A stretch of DNA of 64,000 nt from Herbaspirillum sp. RTI4 (GCF_034313965.1 NZ_JAVIWQ010000002.1:2604001-2668000), one strand, 5' to 3'. Shown: positions 20,841 to 30,102, counted from the stretch's first letter. Translations and numbers: made by a program. Notes: generated by a model not told the origin, from the letters alone.

Positions 20841-22274
20841 TCAGATGGTTTTGGAGTAACGCTGCTGCCCGGGTCCGATATTGAGATAGCGGTCAAACAC
20901 CATACAAATATTGCGAATTAACAGGCGGCCTCGGGGAGTCACGGACAACCATTCGCCGTCAATAGTGAGCAGACCGTCGGCCACCAGCTCTTGCAAGCGC
21001 ACCAGCTCCGTCGAAAAATAGGTGGCAAAACTAATCGGATACGCCATTTCTATGGACGTCATCGATAATTCAAAGTCACACATCAGCCGCTGGATAATCA
21101 GACGCCGGATCAGATCATCCATCTGCAAGCGGATACCACGCACGATAGGCAATTCGTTTTTATCGATCGCCTCGTAGTAGGCATCCAATGTCTTCGCGTT
21201 CTGACTGTAGGTAGCGCCGACGGCGCTGATGGCCGATACGCCGAACGACACCAGATCCGATTCTGCATGCGTCGAATAGCCCTGGAAGTTGCGATGCAAT
21301 CGTCCCTGCTTTTGCGCGACGGCGAGGTCGTCGCCAGGCAGCGCGAAATGATCCATGCCGATATAGACATAACCCGCCTCGGTCAGACGGGCAATGCACA
21401 GCGCCATCATGTCGAGTTTGGTTACCGGCGCGGGCAAATCTTCATCGGCAATGCGCCGCTGCGGCTTGAACAGGTGCGGCAGATGCGCATAGTTGTAGAC
21501 GGCAATCCGGTCTGGCGCGGCACGAATCACTTTCTCCAGCGTTTGCGCAATACTCGCCATGGTTTGCTTGGGCAAACCGTAGATCAGATCAATGCTGACC
21601 GAACGGTAACCGGCGTCACGCGCGGCGGCAATAATTTCCAGCGTCTGACTTTCCGGCTGCCTGCGATTGACGGCTTCCTGTACTTCCGGATCAAAATCCT
21701 GCACACCCAGACTGATGCGATTGAAACCCTGTTCGCGCAATCGCTGCACCCGTTCACGCGAAACCGTGCGCGGATCAACCTCAATCGAAAATTCGCCGAT
21801 AGCATCGGGCGCAAACTGGAACCAGCGCCGCAGATGTTGCATCAACTCGTCCATTTGCACATCCGACAAATACGTCGGCGTGCCACCACCGAAATGCAAT
21901 TGACCGATCTGGTTCATGCCGGCGAACAAGCGGCCTTGCATTTCTATTTCGCGTTTGAGGTAATCGAGGTAAACCACCGCCTTGTGGCGGTTTTTGGTCA
22001 CAATTTTATTGCAGGCGCAGTAGTAGCAAACCGTGTCGCAAAAGGGAATGTGCAGGTAAAGCGACAAGGGATTGCGCGCGCCGCGCGCTTGTAAGCCGGC
22101 GACTGTCTGCAAATGGTCGCGATAGGAAAATGCTTCCGTGAAGCGATCAGCCGTCGGATAAGACGTGTAACGGGGGCCGGACTGACTGAGTTTGCGAATC
22201 ATGTCCGCATCGAAGCGCACCAATGGCGCTAAGGGGAGCATCGCTGCCGGCAACTCGGAAACTACCATGTTCAT
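20841..22274 (-). CDS. hemN: Oxygen-independent coproporphyrinogen III dehydrogenase HemN
   Basis: A 477-residue radical SAM enzyme. The [4Fe-4S]-binding CxxxCxxC motif is in YLHIPFCDTVCYYCACNK near residue 78, and FGGGTPTYL follows near 127. It converts coproporphyrinogen III to protoporphyrinogen IX without O2 in heme synthesis. Full length. It follows the desaturase gene by 6 bp and precedes the exporter and ccoI, linking heme supply to cbb3 oxidase production. Confidence 0.96.
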   Translation of the reverse strand: MNMVVSELPAAMLPLAPLVRFDADMIRKLSQSGPRYTSYPTADRFTEAFSYRDHLQTVAGLQARGARNPLSLYLHIPFCDTVCYYCACNKIVTKNRHKAVVYLDYLKREIEMQGRLFAGMNQIGQLHFGGGTPTYLSDVQMDELMQHLRRWFQFAPDAIGEFSIEVDPRTVSRERVQRLREQGFNRISLGVQDFDPEVQEAVNRRQPESQTLEIIAAARDAGYRSVSIDLIYGLPKQTMASIAQTLEKVIRAAPDRIAVYNYAHLPHLFKPQRRIADEDLPAPVTKLDMMALCIARLTEAGYVYIGMDHFALPGDDLAVAQKQGRLHRNFQGYSTHAESDLVSFGVSAISAVGATYSQNAKTLDAYYEAIDKNELPIVRGIRLQMDDLIRRLIIQRLMCDFELSMTSIEMAYPISFATYFSTELVRLQELVADGLLTIDGEWLSVTPRGRLLIRNICMVFDRYLNIGPGQQRYSKTI

Positions 22275-22280
22275 TCTTTC

Positions 22281-23387
22281 TCAGGTGCCGGTCTGTGCCA
22301 GCGGTGGTGCAAGCAAAGATGTCGTGGTTTGCCGACCGTCAAAATCCAGCCAGCAGAGGCGGTCAAAGTCATACAGCTTGCAACGGCGTGCGGTATCGAA
22401 GTACCAGCGCCACGAAAATTTCTGAATCACGATGCGCCCCGGCAGCATGGTTTCGAGCAGCTTTTGCGCTTTCTTCAGCCGGTACAAAGGCACACTCATA
22501 TCAACGTGATGCGCGGTGTGTTCCATGATGTGGTGCAAGGCTGTGCCCATGCCGTAATCGAATTTCAGATGCACGGTGGTTGAAACGAAGGGCTGCGACG
22601 CTGCCCATGCCGTCTTGTCCTGATACCAGGCAACATCGTCATGCGTGTGATGGACGTAGACCACAAAACCGATCATGGCTTTCCAGAAAAGCAAAGGCAC
22701 GACAAAGCCCGTAACCAATATCAGCCATACCGACTGTCCGCTTTCGGCGGCAGCCCACACTAAACCGGCAACCCAGAGGACGGCGGCGGCGCTGACCAGT
22801 AATCCATCAAGTAAAAATTCGGCGCGACGCGTCGGCATTTGTTTTTTTGAAGGAAAGTACATCCGCTTCCACCACATTTCCAGCGTGTAATACAGACCGG
22901 GGGCCCAGCCGCTGCGATACAGGCGCTCCAGCCTTTGCCTCCATTTAGGCAGCGCCTGAAATTCCTGCAAGGAATGCGGCTGCCAGACGAAATCGAAATC
23001 TTTGACATTGGTGTAGCCGTGATGCACCACATTGTGTCCTATCGACCACAAGCTGTATGGCGTCAACGACGGCAGAAAAACCAGTCGGCCCAGCCAGGCG
23101 TTGAGCTTTCTGTGGACGGTAAAACTCTGGTGACAGGCATCATGTCCCAAAATAAAAAGCCGTCCGATTATGAAACCGGTAAGCATGCCCAGCAGCACTT
23201 TTCCTAACCAGTTAGATACCCACACCGTCGCTGCCAACGCAATCGAAAACAGGCAGAGATCAAGTACTACCAAGGACAAGGCAATCGGCGTGCTGCGCTC
23301 ACTGATAGGTTGCGTCCAGGAACGGATTATTTTTCGATGCGGAATTGGTGCACCGGGCGGGACCGGTTGGAATTGAATAGTCGGCAT
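22281..23387 (-). CDS. Membrane fatty acid desaturase
   Basis: A 368-residue membrane di-iron enzyme. Three histidine boxes are visible: HDACHQ (about 83-88), GHNVVHH (about 117-123) and HHIMEHTAHH (about 285-294), between clusters of hydrophobic helices. It introduces double bonds into acyl chains using O2, probably for membrane fluidity. It is the first gene of the block running into hemN and the cco genes. Regiospecificity cannot be read from the sequence. Confidence 0.88.
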   Translation of the reverse strand: MPTIQFQPVPPGAPIPHRKIIRSWTQPISERSTPIALSLVVLDLCLFSIALAATVWVSNWLGKVLLGMLTGFIIGRLFILGHDACHQSFTVHRKLNAWLGRLVFLPSLTPYSLWSIGHNVVHHGYTNVKDFDFVWQPHSLQEFQALPKWRQRLERLYRSGWAPGLYYTLEMWWKRMYFPSKKQMPTRRAEFLLDGLLVSAAAVLWVAGLVWAAAESGQSVWLILVTGFVVPLLFWKAMIGFVVYVHHTHDDVAWYQDKTAWAASQPFVSTTVHLKFDYGMGTALHHIMEHTAHHVDMSVPLYRLKKAQKLLETMLPGRIVIQKFSWRWYFDTARRCKLYDFDRLCWLDFDGRQTTTSLLAPPLAQTGT

Positions 23388-23460
23388 TACGTAACAACCT
23401 CAGCAAAATAGGCGGCAACAAAGAAGAAGCAGAAAAAAATAAGCGAAGGGATAGGGATTT

Positions 23461-23503
23461 TAAAAAAGAAACCCCTTGGTCATAACGCTATGTAACCAAG
23501 AGG
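23461..23503 (-). terminator. Probable terminator on the minus strand
   Basis: On the minus strand, CCTCTTGGT pairs with ACCAAGGGG (9 bp with one G-U), followed by TTTCTTTTTT. It lies about 210 bp after the ompW stop and would isolate ompW from the desaturase operon. Confidence 0.6.
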
Positions 23504-23581
23504 CTGGGATGCCGGAGCAGCATTCGATGCGGGACGCAGTTCCTGTTCAGGACGAACGACCAGTGCGTTTTAGAATCCGGA

Positions 23582-23609
23582 TGCCCTGCTTCCTATACGA
23601 AGCAGGGCA
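23582..23609. repeat. Perfect 11-bp hairpin downstream of ompW
   Basis: TGCCCTGCTTC, loop CTATAC, GAAGCAGGGCA. No U-tract follows on either strand. A further copy of GCCCTGCTTC occurs at about 23686-23695, near the ompW 3' end. Confidence 0.6.
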
Positions 23610-23710
23610 ATCAAAATGTCCGACGGTCTATTCTTTCTACTTAAGCAGAAGAACGTATCGAAAAATTCTGCCGGATGCCGACCACAGCCCTGCTTCAGCG
23701 GATGTGGCCT

Positions 23711-24328
23711 TTAGAACCGGTAGCCGACGCCAGCGCCGATCAGCCATGGATCGATCTGCACGCTGCTGACCTTGGCACCCGATGCGGCATAAACATCGCT
23801 GCCCATTTGGACTTTCTTCACGTCCACATTCAGCGACCAGTGACGATCCAGTTTGATATCCAGACCGGCTTGCAAAGCAGCGCCGATGCTGTTGCTCTGT
23901 AGCGTCATGCCACTTGCCAGGCTCACATTCGAAATGCGGGTGTAATTAAGACCGACACCAACATAGGGACTAAATGTTTCCTGCGGCATAAAATGGTATT
24001 GCATCAGCAAAGTAGGAGGCAATTGCTTGAACGTACCGATGCTGCCACCGTCCAGATAAACAGTATGCGTTTGTGGATAGGTCAATACCAATTCAGCAGC
24101 CCAGTTTGGCGTGAAGAAATAGCTGATATCGCCTTCAGGAATGGTCTTGGAGCTGATCGAAATCCGGTTTGGCGCGCCAACACCGCCCACCGCATCAGAA
24201 CCGTTTGCAGGATTGATCTGCACTGCGCGCAAACGAACCAGCCACGGGCTCTCGGCATCGTCGGCAAAAGCAAGTTGAGGGGCAATTGCAGCCACAATCA
24301 ATGCGACTAATGCGATATTCTTTTTCAT
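23711..24328 (-). CDS. ompW: OmpW-family outer membrane protein
   Basis: A 205-residue protein with a signal peptide (MKKNIALVALIVAAIAPQLAFA) and an 8-stranded beta-barrel pattern ending in the C-terminal aromatic GAGVGYRF, the outer-membrane sorting signal. OmpW porins pass small hydrophobic compounds and are often oxygen regulated. A perfect FNR box 60 bp upstream supports this. The ATG at 24328 is chosen because it starts the signal peptide. Confidence 0.92.
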   Translation of the reverse strand: MKKNIALVALIVAAIAPQLAFADDAESPWLVRLRAVQINPANGSDAVGGVGAPNRISISSKTIPEGDISYFFTPNWAAELVLTYPQTHTVYLDGGSIGTFKQLPPTLLMQYHFMPQETFSPYVGVGLNYTRISNVSLASGMTLQSNSIGAALQAGLDIKLDRHWSLNVDVKKVQMGSDVYAASGAKVSSVQIDPWLIGAGVGYRF

Positions 24329-24387
24329 TTTATTTATCAAACGGAGTGGGGACGGACGAAGCTTACTTGCGACGCATAGAAATCCTT

Positions 24388-24401
24388 TTGATGTGGATCA
24401 A
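24388..24401. promoter_or_regulatory. FNR/Anr box upstream of ompW
   Basis: TTGATgtggATCAA is a perfect FNR consensus, ending 60 bp before the ompW ATG. The site is close enough to activate from a class II position. Confidence 0.85.
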
Positions 24402-24507
24402 AAAAAATTCAGCTTCCATGAGTACATCATTGCAGCATCGCATTGATGCTTCAGGTTCACACATCCCGCCAACGGCGGCATCGGCCATCTCGATGCCGCA
24501 CATATCC

Positions 24508-25296
24508 TTATGAAAAAGCGTAAGCGTCCATCGCCAGAACGCCGTATTCATGGCTGGCGTGCAAGCGTTCCGATCGCACTAATCCACCTGCCGCACCCAT
24601 CGCCACAAACAGCGGCAGCAGGTGCTCGTCAGTAGGATGATTGCGTTCGGCCGAAGGCGCCTGGGCGCGGTAATCGAGCAGCATGTCGAGTTGATTGTGA
24701 TCGATCCGCGCTTTGATCCACTGATCAAATTCACTGACCCAGCCAGGGACTTCTGCGTCAATGCCTTCGCGCCGCAACTCATACAAATTGTGCGTCAGTG
24801 AACCAGAGCCAATAATCAATACGCCCTCTTCTCTCAATTTACTCACGGCCTGTCCTAGCTTCAGATGCTCGGCCGGCGAAGCGCCGCGCAGAATGGAAAT
24901 TTGCACTGTCGGTATATCTGCATTCGGATACATCAGACTCAAAGGCACCCACGCACCATGATCAAGACCGCGTAAGGCACTGCGTTTCACGCTAAATCCC
25001 GCCTGTTCCAGCAAGTTCACTGCGCGGGCGGCGATATCGGGTGCGCCGGGTGCCGGATATTGAATCGCGAACAGCGCATCGGGAAAACCGCCAAAGTCAT
25101 GAATGGTTTCCGGTTGCTCAGCAAAACTCACCGCAGGAGTGCCTATCGTTTCCCAGTGGGCAGAAAACACGACGATGGCGGTGGGCCGAGGCAATTGACC
25201 ACCCAGCGCCAAAAGAAAGCGCCGCGCCGGACTGTCGCTGAGCGCCAGCATGGGAGAACCATGCGAAATGAACAGACTGGGTAACAAGGTGGTCAT
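24508..25296 (-). CDS. DODA-type extradiol ring-cleavage dioxygenase
   Basis: A 262-residue member of the LigB-superfamily 4,5-DOPA dioxygenase (YgiD-like) group. Zinc or iron ligand regions are visible in LFISHGSPMLAL (His13), FSAHWET (near 47), LDHGAWVPL (near 112) and NHPTDEHLLPLF (near 220). Bacterial members cleave catecholic rings; the true substrate here is unknown. Single gene, separated from ompW by its own intergenic region. Confidence 0.88.
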   Translation of the reverse strand: MTTLLPSLFISHGSPMLALSDSPARRFLLALGGQLPRPTAIVVFSAHWETIGTPAVSFAEQPETIHDFGGFPDALFAIQYPAPGAPDIAARAVNLLEQAGFSVKRSALRGLDHGAWVPLSLMYPNADIPTVQISILRGASPAEHLKLGQAVSKLREEGVLIIGSGSLTHNLYELRREGIDAEVPGWVSEFDQWIKARIDHNQLDMLLDYRAQAPSAERNHPTDEHLLPLFVAMGAAGGLVRSERLHASHEYGVLAMDAYAFS

Positions 25297-25710
25297 GGAA
25301 AATTTTCCTGAAAGTGAATTTGATATTGAATTGAATCGTAAATGGTGTGCTGATGCGAATTTACATCGTGCGATATCCAGACTCAGCCAATATTGTAGAG
25401 GGAGTAGCCGTCCTTTGTTTTATCCCCACTTTTCCCTGAGAGCCGTAAGTGGGAAATACGCAATTCAAAGGATTCGATAGATACATATTTTCACTCCATA
25501 AATATTCCACTTCCGAAATCAAGATGACATATATCCCATGTAAAATTACAATTAAATGATTTGGCCTTATTGGTCGTCATACCTGTTTTAAAGGCCGAGT
25601 CATTTGTCTAGGGTCTGTTGACGTTTCCCGAAAAAGGAATAAAGAGATAAATAAACCACAAAAATAGCCACTATTTCCTTTTTAAAAAACATATCCCGGG
25701 AGAAATCAAC
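25297..25710. other. 414-bp region before the chemoreceptor gene
   Basis: No gene supported. It is distinctly AT-rich. It contains an IS5-like terminal sequence preceded by CTAG at 25608-25626. TTGACG (25618) followed 16 bp later by TAAAGA may serve as a promoter for the chemoreceptor. A ribosome-binding site (GGGAGAAATC) precedes the ATG at 25711. Confidence 0.55.
25608..25626 (+). mobile_element. Solitary IS5-like terminal inverted repeat
   Basis: AGGGTCTGTTGACGTTT directly after CTAG, a known insertion target of part of the IS5 family. Its reverse complement matches 15 of 17 bases at 50881-50897, next to a transposase relic. No transposase gene follows here, so at most an isolated end remains. 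Confidence 0.4.
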
Positions 25711-27561
25711 ATGCTCTTTTCTACTTTACGCACCCGGCTTATCGCCATTTGCACGTCGATTGTCGTCCTCGCGATGCTGGCGGTTGTCGGCACAAATTTC
25801 ATCACGACCAAGTCGCACGTCATGGAATCGCTCGACAATCAGACGAAAGAGCTTTCTCACAATCATGCGGCCATGATTGCGGAGTGGGTAAAAGCAAATA
25901 AAGCGGTTGTCTCATCAATCCGCCTGGCGGTGGATTCTCCGGAGCCATTGGCGGCCGTCAAGCAGGCCGAACAGGCCGGCAGATTTGATCTGACGTACAT
26001 CGGCTATGCCGACAAGCACACCGTGTTTTCGCAGGAAAGAACCCGCGCTGCGAATTACGATCCGACAGCGCGCCCCTGGTATATCAAGGCGGCCCAGACC
26101 AACGGCCCTATCGTCACGGCACCGTATACCAGCGCCAGTACCGGCAAGCTGCTGGTGACGTTTGCCGAAGCCATCGGTGCGCCCGGCAGCGTCACAGCAG
26201 TGGTTGGTGCCGACGTGCTGCTCGATACGGTGGTGAAAAACGTCGTTGCGATCAAACCGACACCCAACAGTTTTTCCTTCCTGGTCGACAATACCGGCAA
26301 AATCATTGCGCATCCCGATGAAAAACTGCGGATGAAACCTCTGACCGATCTGGACCCGGCCTTGTCGGGAGCAAAACTCACCGATATCGAAAACACAGGA
26401 AACGATGAGCCGATTCGTTTAAACGGCCGCGATACTTTTTTGAATGTCACCAAGGTCGAAGGAACCGACTGGTTACTGGTAATCGCCCTCGACAAGAACG
26501 ATGCCACCATCCCTCTGACGGCTTTACTGAAATCATCGGCAGTCACGGCCTTTCTTGTGATGTGCCTGGCCACTATTGCACTTGGCCTGTTGATTTCGAC
26601 AGCGCTGAAAAGACTGCAACTGGTGCGTGACGCACTGGCGGAAATTGCCACCGGCGACGGTGACCTGACGCGTCGTCTGGATGCGGAAGGCACGGATGAG
26701 CTGGCCCAGATTGCCGTGGCGTTTAACCGATTCGTCGACAAGATCGCGACGGTGCTGCGAGAAATCCGTAGCGCCAGTGAATCCGTCAAAGGCGCGACCG
26801 GCGAAATCGCCGACGGCAACGCCGATCTTTCGGCACGCACGGAAGCGCAGGCCGGGTCACTGGAAGAAACCGCATCAGCGATGGAAGAACTGACGGAGCA
26901 CGTCAAAAAGAATGCCGACAACGCCCGTCTGGCGCATCAACTATCGGGTTCCACATCGGAAGTTGCGACCAAGGGCGGCGTGATGGTGACGCAAGTGATT
27001 GAAACCATGAGTTCGATCAATGAGGCTTCGAAAAAAATTGTAGACATCATTGGCGTTATCGACGGCATCGCATTCCAAACCAATATTCTGGCCTTGAATG
27101 CCGCCGTAGAAGCTGCGCGTGCGGGCGAACAGGGGCGCGGCTTTGCCGTCGTCGCCAGCGAAGTGCGCAGTCTGGCGCAGCGTTCAGCAACGGCGGCCAA
27201 AGAAATTAAAATCCTGATCGACACCTCAGTATCGCGAGTGGACGAGGGCGGAACCTTGGTTCAACAGGCCGGCGAGACGATGACGCAGGTCGTGGAAAGC
27301 GTCAAACGGGTTAATCATGTGGTATCGGAAATTACGACTGCCAGCGCAGAACAAAGTCAAAGTATCGAGCAAATCAATCAGGCCATCGGACAAATGGACG
27401 ATGTCACGCAGCAAAATTCCGCACTGGTGGAACAAGCTGCTGCTGCCGCTGAATCCTTACAGGAACAAGCCACGATGCTGGCGCACGCCGTCAGTACATT
27501 CAGGCTGGACGCGGCCGCACCGCATGGTGGCAGTGCAAGACTGGTCGAATCAGGCCATTGA
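25711..27561 (+). CDS. Methyl-accepting chemotaxis protein with dCache sensor
   Basis: A 616-residue chemoreceptor. Membrane helix about 10-30, periplasmic dCache domain about 35-270 ([20 protein letters not shown] is a Cache signature), second helix about 275-297, HAMP about 300-350, then the signalling domain with the highly conserved hairpin tip [20 protein letters not shown] near 455. The class is the 36-heptad type common in Burkholderiales. The C-terminus ends unusually in [11 protein letters not shown] and is directly followed, in another frame, by the end of a second chemoreceptor, suggesting the original C-terminus was replaced by a deletion. Confidence 0.93.
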   Translation: MLFSTLRTRLIAICTSIVVLAMLAVVGTNFITTKSHVMESLDNQTKELSHNHAAMIAEWVKANKAVVSSIRLAVDSPEPLAAVKQAEQAGRFDLTYIGYADKHTVFSQERTRAANYDPTARPWYIKAAQTNGPIVTAPYTSASTGKLLVTFAEAIGAPGSVTAVVGADVLLDTVVKNVVAIKPTPNSFSFLVDNTGKIIAHPDEKLRMKPLTDLDPALSGAKLTDIENTGNDEPIRLNGRDTFLNVTKVEGTDWLLVIALDKNDATIPLTALLKSSAVTAFLVMCLATIALGLLISTALKRLQLVRDALAEIATGDGDLTRRLDAEGTDELAQIAVAFNRFVDKIATVLREIRSASESVKGATGEIADGNADLSARTEAQAGSLEETASAMEELTEHVKKNADNARLAHQLSGSTSEVATKGGVMVTQVIETMSSINEASKKIVDIIGVIDGIAFQTNILALNAAVEAARAGEQGRGFAVVASEVRSLAQRSATAAKEIKILIDTSVSRVDEGGTLVQQAGETMTQVVESVKRVNHVVSEITTASAEQSQSIEQINQAIGQMDDVTQQNSALVEQAAAAAESLQEQATMLAHAVSTFRLDAAAPHGGSARLVESGH

Positions 27562-27835
27562 AGAGATGGACGGCGTAACGCAACGCAATGCTGCGCTGGT
27601 AGAAGAGGCCGCCGCCGCCGCACAAAGCATGCAAGAAGAAGCGCGAAAATTATCGAATGCCGTAAGCATTTTTAAATTGGATGACGTGTATGCATCCGCT
27701 TTACTGCAGCCAAAACCTCTGGCAACCCCTGCAAAATTCACCACAAAAACGATCGTGCCGGGACAAAGAAAAGCGATCTCGTCTGCGGTCGAGAGAAAAG
27801 TGATCAACAAAGCAAATGAATGGGAAGAATTTTAA
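27545..27835 (+). pseudogene. 3' remnant of a second chemoreceptor gene
   Basis: In a frame different from the preceding chemoreceptor the sequence encodes [20 protein letters not shown], then AAAAAQSMQEEARKLSNAVS and a tail ending in NKANEWEEF. This is the standard end of a methyl-accepting chemotaxis protein. It has no start codon or ribosome-binding site. It repeats the region the first gene already has at 27363-27510. The shared string AATCAGGCCAT at both places marks a likely recombination junction between tandem paralogues. Confidence 0.8.
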
Positions 27836-27942
27836 CGCCAGCGACAAGCGCCCATCCGGGGCATAGCCATGAGCGAGGGGAAATATCGATGTTAATGTCA
27901 TATCGGCCGCCCCCACTCACCTCATCGACTACCTTCATCCGT

Positions 27943-28620
27943 TCACGACACGGATGGCTGCCCCCAACTATCCTCGTACACCATGTCGGCCAAAGAAGCG
28001 CGTGCCGCCCATTTTTGTTCTTGCAGCATGGGCGCGGCATAAAACGCATCGACCGGTCCCAGGCATAAAACAGCAATCGGTTTCGCCCCTGTGGGCAGCG
28101 CCAGAAAATCTGCCAGCGCAGCCGGATCGAACAGCGATACCCAGCCCATGCCCAATCCTTCGCAACGCGCTGCCAGCCAGAGATTCTGAATAGCGCAGGC
28201 AGCCGAGGCGAGATCCATTTCGGGCAGCGTGCGTCGACCAAAAATATGTTGTTCACGACCCGGCGGAAGCGCCACCACCAGTACTTCTGCCGCATCCAGC
28301 ACACCCTGTACTTTGAGCCGCATGAATTCATCTTCCCGCTCACCCATTGCGCGGGCCGTCAGAATGCGCTCCTGCTCGACCATACGGTGCAGCCCGATAC
28401 GTCGTTCCCGGCTTTGCATGCGAATGAAGCGCCAGGGCTGCATGAGGCCTACGCTGGGCGCATGGTGCGCGGCTTGCAGCAAGCGTTGCATCACCTCTTG
28501 CGCCACCACGCCACCGCTGAAGTGGCGCATATCCCGTCGCTCATCAATGGCGCGATAAACAGCCGCTCTTTCTTCCGCAGAAAATGCCAGAGGTTCTGTC
28601 GCGGGATTGTTAGTGTCCAT
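27943..28620 (-). CDS. bluB: 5,6-dimethylbenzimidazole synthase BluB
   Basis: A 225-residue flavin-destructase of the nitroreductase fold. The BluB signatures RRDMRHF (about 28-34), APSVGLMQPWRFI (about 54-66), GRRTLPEMDLASAACAIQNL (about 128-147) and GMGWVSLFDPAALADFL are present. It converts FMNH2 and O2 to the lower ligand of vitamin B12. No other cobalamin gene and no B12 riboswitch was seen nearby. It follows the acetyltransferase gene by 58 bp; that spacer is a 13-bp tandem repeat with short upstream reading frames. Confidence 0.92.
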   Translation of the reverse strand: MDTNNPATEPLAFSAEERAAVYRAIDERRDMRHFSGGVVAQEVMQRLLQAAHHAPSVGLMQPWRFIRMQSRERRIGLHRMVEQERILTARAMGEREDEFMRLKVQGVLDAAEVLVVALPPGREQHIFGRRTLPEMDLASAACAIQNLWLAARCEGLGMGWVSLFDPAALADFLALPTGAKPIAVLCLGPVDAFYAAPMLQEQKWAARASLADMVYEDSWGQPSVS

Positions 28621-28669
28621 GCTTAGTATTCATGCTTGGTATTCATGCTTGGTATTCATGCTTAGTGTC
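28618..28669 (-). repeat. Four 13-bp tandem repeats at the bluB start
   Basis: Units of CATGCTTGGTATT with one or two variants, four in a row. Read on the minus strand each unit carries an ATG; the last is the bluB start codon. The three upstream ATGs open very short reading frames (MNTKHEYQA, MNTKHEY, MNTKHGH). Confidence 0.85.
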
Positions 28670-28678
28670 CACAAACTG

Positions 28679-29137
28679 TCAGGTCTTGCTTACGTACCGC
28701 ATGACGATGTGAGGTATCCCTGCATCCATGAACTGTGCGCCTTCCGCAACGAAGCCGTAGGCGGCATAGAACGCTTGCGCATGCCACTGCGCATTCAACG
28801 CAATAACCGCATCGCCGCGTTGCAAAGCGGCCTGCAACAAGGCTTTCAATACCAGCGCACCAATTCCAGACCCGCGTGCTTCTTTCATAACGGCCATGCG
28901 GCCAATATGACCGTCCGGCAGCAAACGCCCGGTCGCCAGCGCAACGCCGGCGGCATTGCGTGCGACGGCATGCAGACAGACCGCATCGAGCGCGTCGTTT
29001 TCCAATTCCACCGGCACATTCTGTTCCAGCACAAATACGGTGTGTCGAATCGCGCTGGCTTCCTGTTGCAAAGTATCCCAGCCGCCAAGGACCAGAAAGA
29101 TGTCGCCCTTAGTCGGTGTTTCGCTGAAAATGCTCAT
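28679..29137 (-). CDS. GNAT-family N-acetyltransferase (ElaA-like)
   Basis: A 152-residue GNAT protein. The acetyl-CoA binding motif A is IGRMAVMKEARGSGIGALVL (about 78-97), followed by ALNAQWHAQAFYAAYGFVAE near 114-133. The acceptor substrate is unknown. The ATG overlaps the thioesterase stop in an ATGA arrangement, which fixes the start and indicates coupling. Confidence 0.87.
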   Translation of the reverse strand: MSIFSETPTKGDIFLVLGGWDTLQQEASAIRHTVFVLEQNVPVELENDALDAVCLHAVARNAAGVALATGRLLPDGHIGRMAVMKEARGSGIGALVLKALLQAALQRGDAVIALNAQWHAQAFYAAYGFVAEGAQFMDAGIPHIVMRYVSKT

Positions 29138-29586
29138 GCCCAAATCTCCGTCGATGCACCTAGCAGCTTGCGGGTAATTTCCGAACTGCGCAGGTATTTG
29201 AAAGTGCCGCTCGATTTGGCAACCAGCTGATCGCCATTCCATAAGCCGGCGTCGCAAAAGCACATGGTGACGGAGCGATGCACAATCTGCGCTCTGGCCA
29301 CCAGTCGATCACCCGGATGACCGCCCGGCTGGAGGAAACTGGTACTCATGTCCACGGTGGCGCAGGACTGTTCTTTCGATACCGCCGAACGCGCCGCTAC
29401 GCCCATCGCCACATCCATCATGGTCACCGACAGTCCACCCTGCGCGACTTGCCAGCTATTCATATGATGCGGCAGCAACAGCAAGCCTAATTCAGCCTTG
29501 CCGTCACCGATCAGATCCACCTCGACCCCCAGCCAGCTAAGAAAAGGATTGCCCAGCGGAAAAGCGTCGGTAAAGGGAATGGCCAT
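29134..29586 (-). CDS. PaaI-family hotdog thioesterase
   Basis: A 150-residue hotdog-fold protein. The HMNSWQVAQGGLSVTMMDVA segment (about 41-60) and the later TVDMSTSFLQPGGHPGDRLV are typical of the PaaI/YbgC-like acyl-CoA thioesterases. It hydrolyses acyl- or aryl-CoA; the substrate is unknown. It is the first gene of a run with the acetyltransferase and bluB. Confidence 0.85.
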   Translation of the reverse strand: MAIPFTDAFPLGNPFLSWLGVEVDLIGDGKAELGLLLLPHHMNSWQVAQGGLSVTMMDVAMGVAARSAVSKEQSCATVDMSTSFLQPGGHPGDRLVARAQIVHRSVTMCFCDAGLWNGDQLVAKSSGTFKYLRSSEITRKLLGASTEIWA

Positions 29587-29700
29587 GGAGCCTCTTTCGG
29601 TGGCACTGTCCCGCTGCGTTGGCGGGACGGTCGGTTACGGTGGGATTACGGTGGGATTGCAGTGGGTTGTGGAGCTTGCAGCCGGGATCAGTCTTCGCAA

Positions 29701-30006
29701 TCAAAGCACTTCGTAGTCAAAGCACTGACGCGCTTCGCGTACGGCGACGGCAAACGGCTTCATCGCGGCATGCTGCGGATGCGACGAATAAGCCGCAAGT
29801 GCCTCACGCGACACAAATTCCGAATAAAGCATGACATCGTAAGTGGCTTCCAGCCCCGGCTGCGCCAGCGCAGTTTCAAATTTCAACATGCCGGGAACGA
29901 TGGCCGCGCAAGCATCCAGTTGTTCTTTGAACAAACGCATGTTGGTAGCCTTGTCAGCGCCTTCCGCATGCTCTTTCAGCTTCCACATCACAATATGCTT
30001 GAGCAC
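29701..30006 (-). CDS. Dabb-domain protein
   Basis: A 101-residue stress-responsive A/B-barrel (Dabb) protein. The N-terminus VLKHIVMWKLKEHAEG and the central DVMLYSEFVSREALAAYSSHPQH are family hallmarks. The GTG at 30006, preceded by GGGAG 6 nt upstream, starts the domain exactly; an ATG 30 bp further upstream would add an unrelated stretch. Small dimeric proteins of unclear biochemical role. Confidence 0.8.
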   Translation of the reverse strand: MLKHIVMWKLKEHAEGADKATNMRLFKEQLDACAAIVPGMLKFETALAQPGLEATYDVMLYSEFVSREALAAYSSHPQHAAMKPFAVAVREARQCFDYEVL

Positions 30007-30102
30007 CCTGAACTCCCGATCAACTGAACGCGCCATGATAAGCGAAAGCCGTACAGAACGTCGGCAATACCCCTTTCCGAGGGTTTGTTTTTCGTAAGCT
30101 TC

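Larger units (their letters stand above)
23388..23710. other. 323-bp region between ompW and the desaturase gene
   Basis: No gene seen. It holds the ompW terminator (23461-23503), a perfect hairpin at 23582-23609 and the desaturase promoter. No FNR-type box was found here. Confidence 0.6.

Noticed and set aside
28618..28669. CRISPR array
   Set aside because: Units are 13 bp with no spacers; a simple tandem repeat. No cas gene or other array is seen in the window.
28618..28680. Cobalamin riboswitch before bluB
   Set aside because: The upstream region is only 58 bp and made of 13-bp repeats; no B12-box-like sequence is present.
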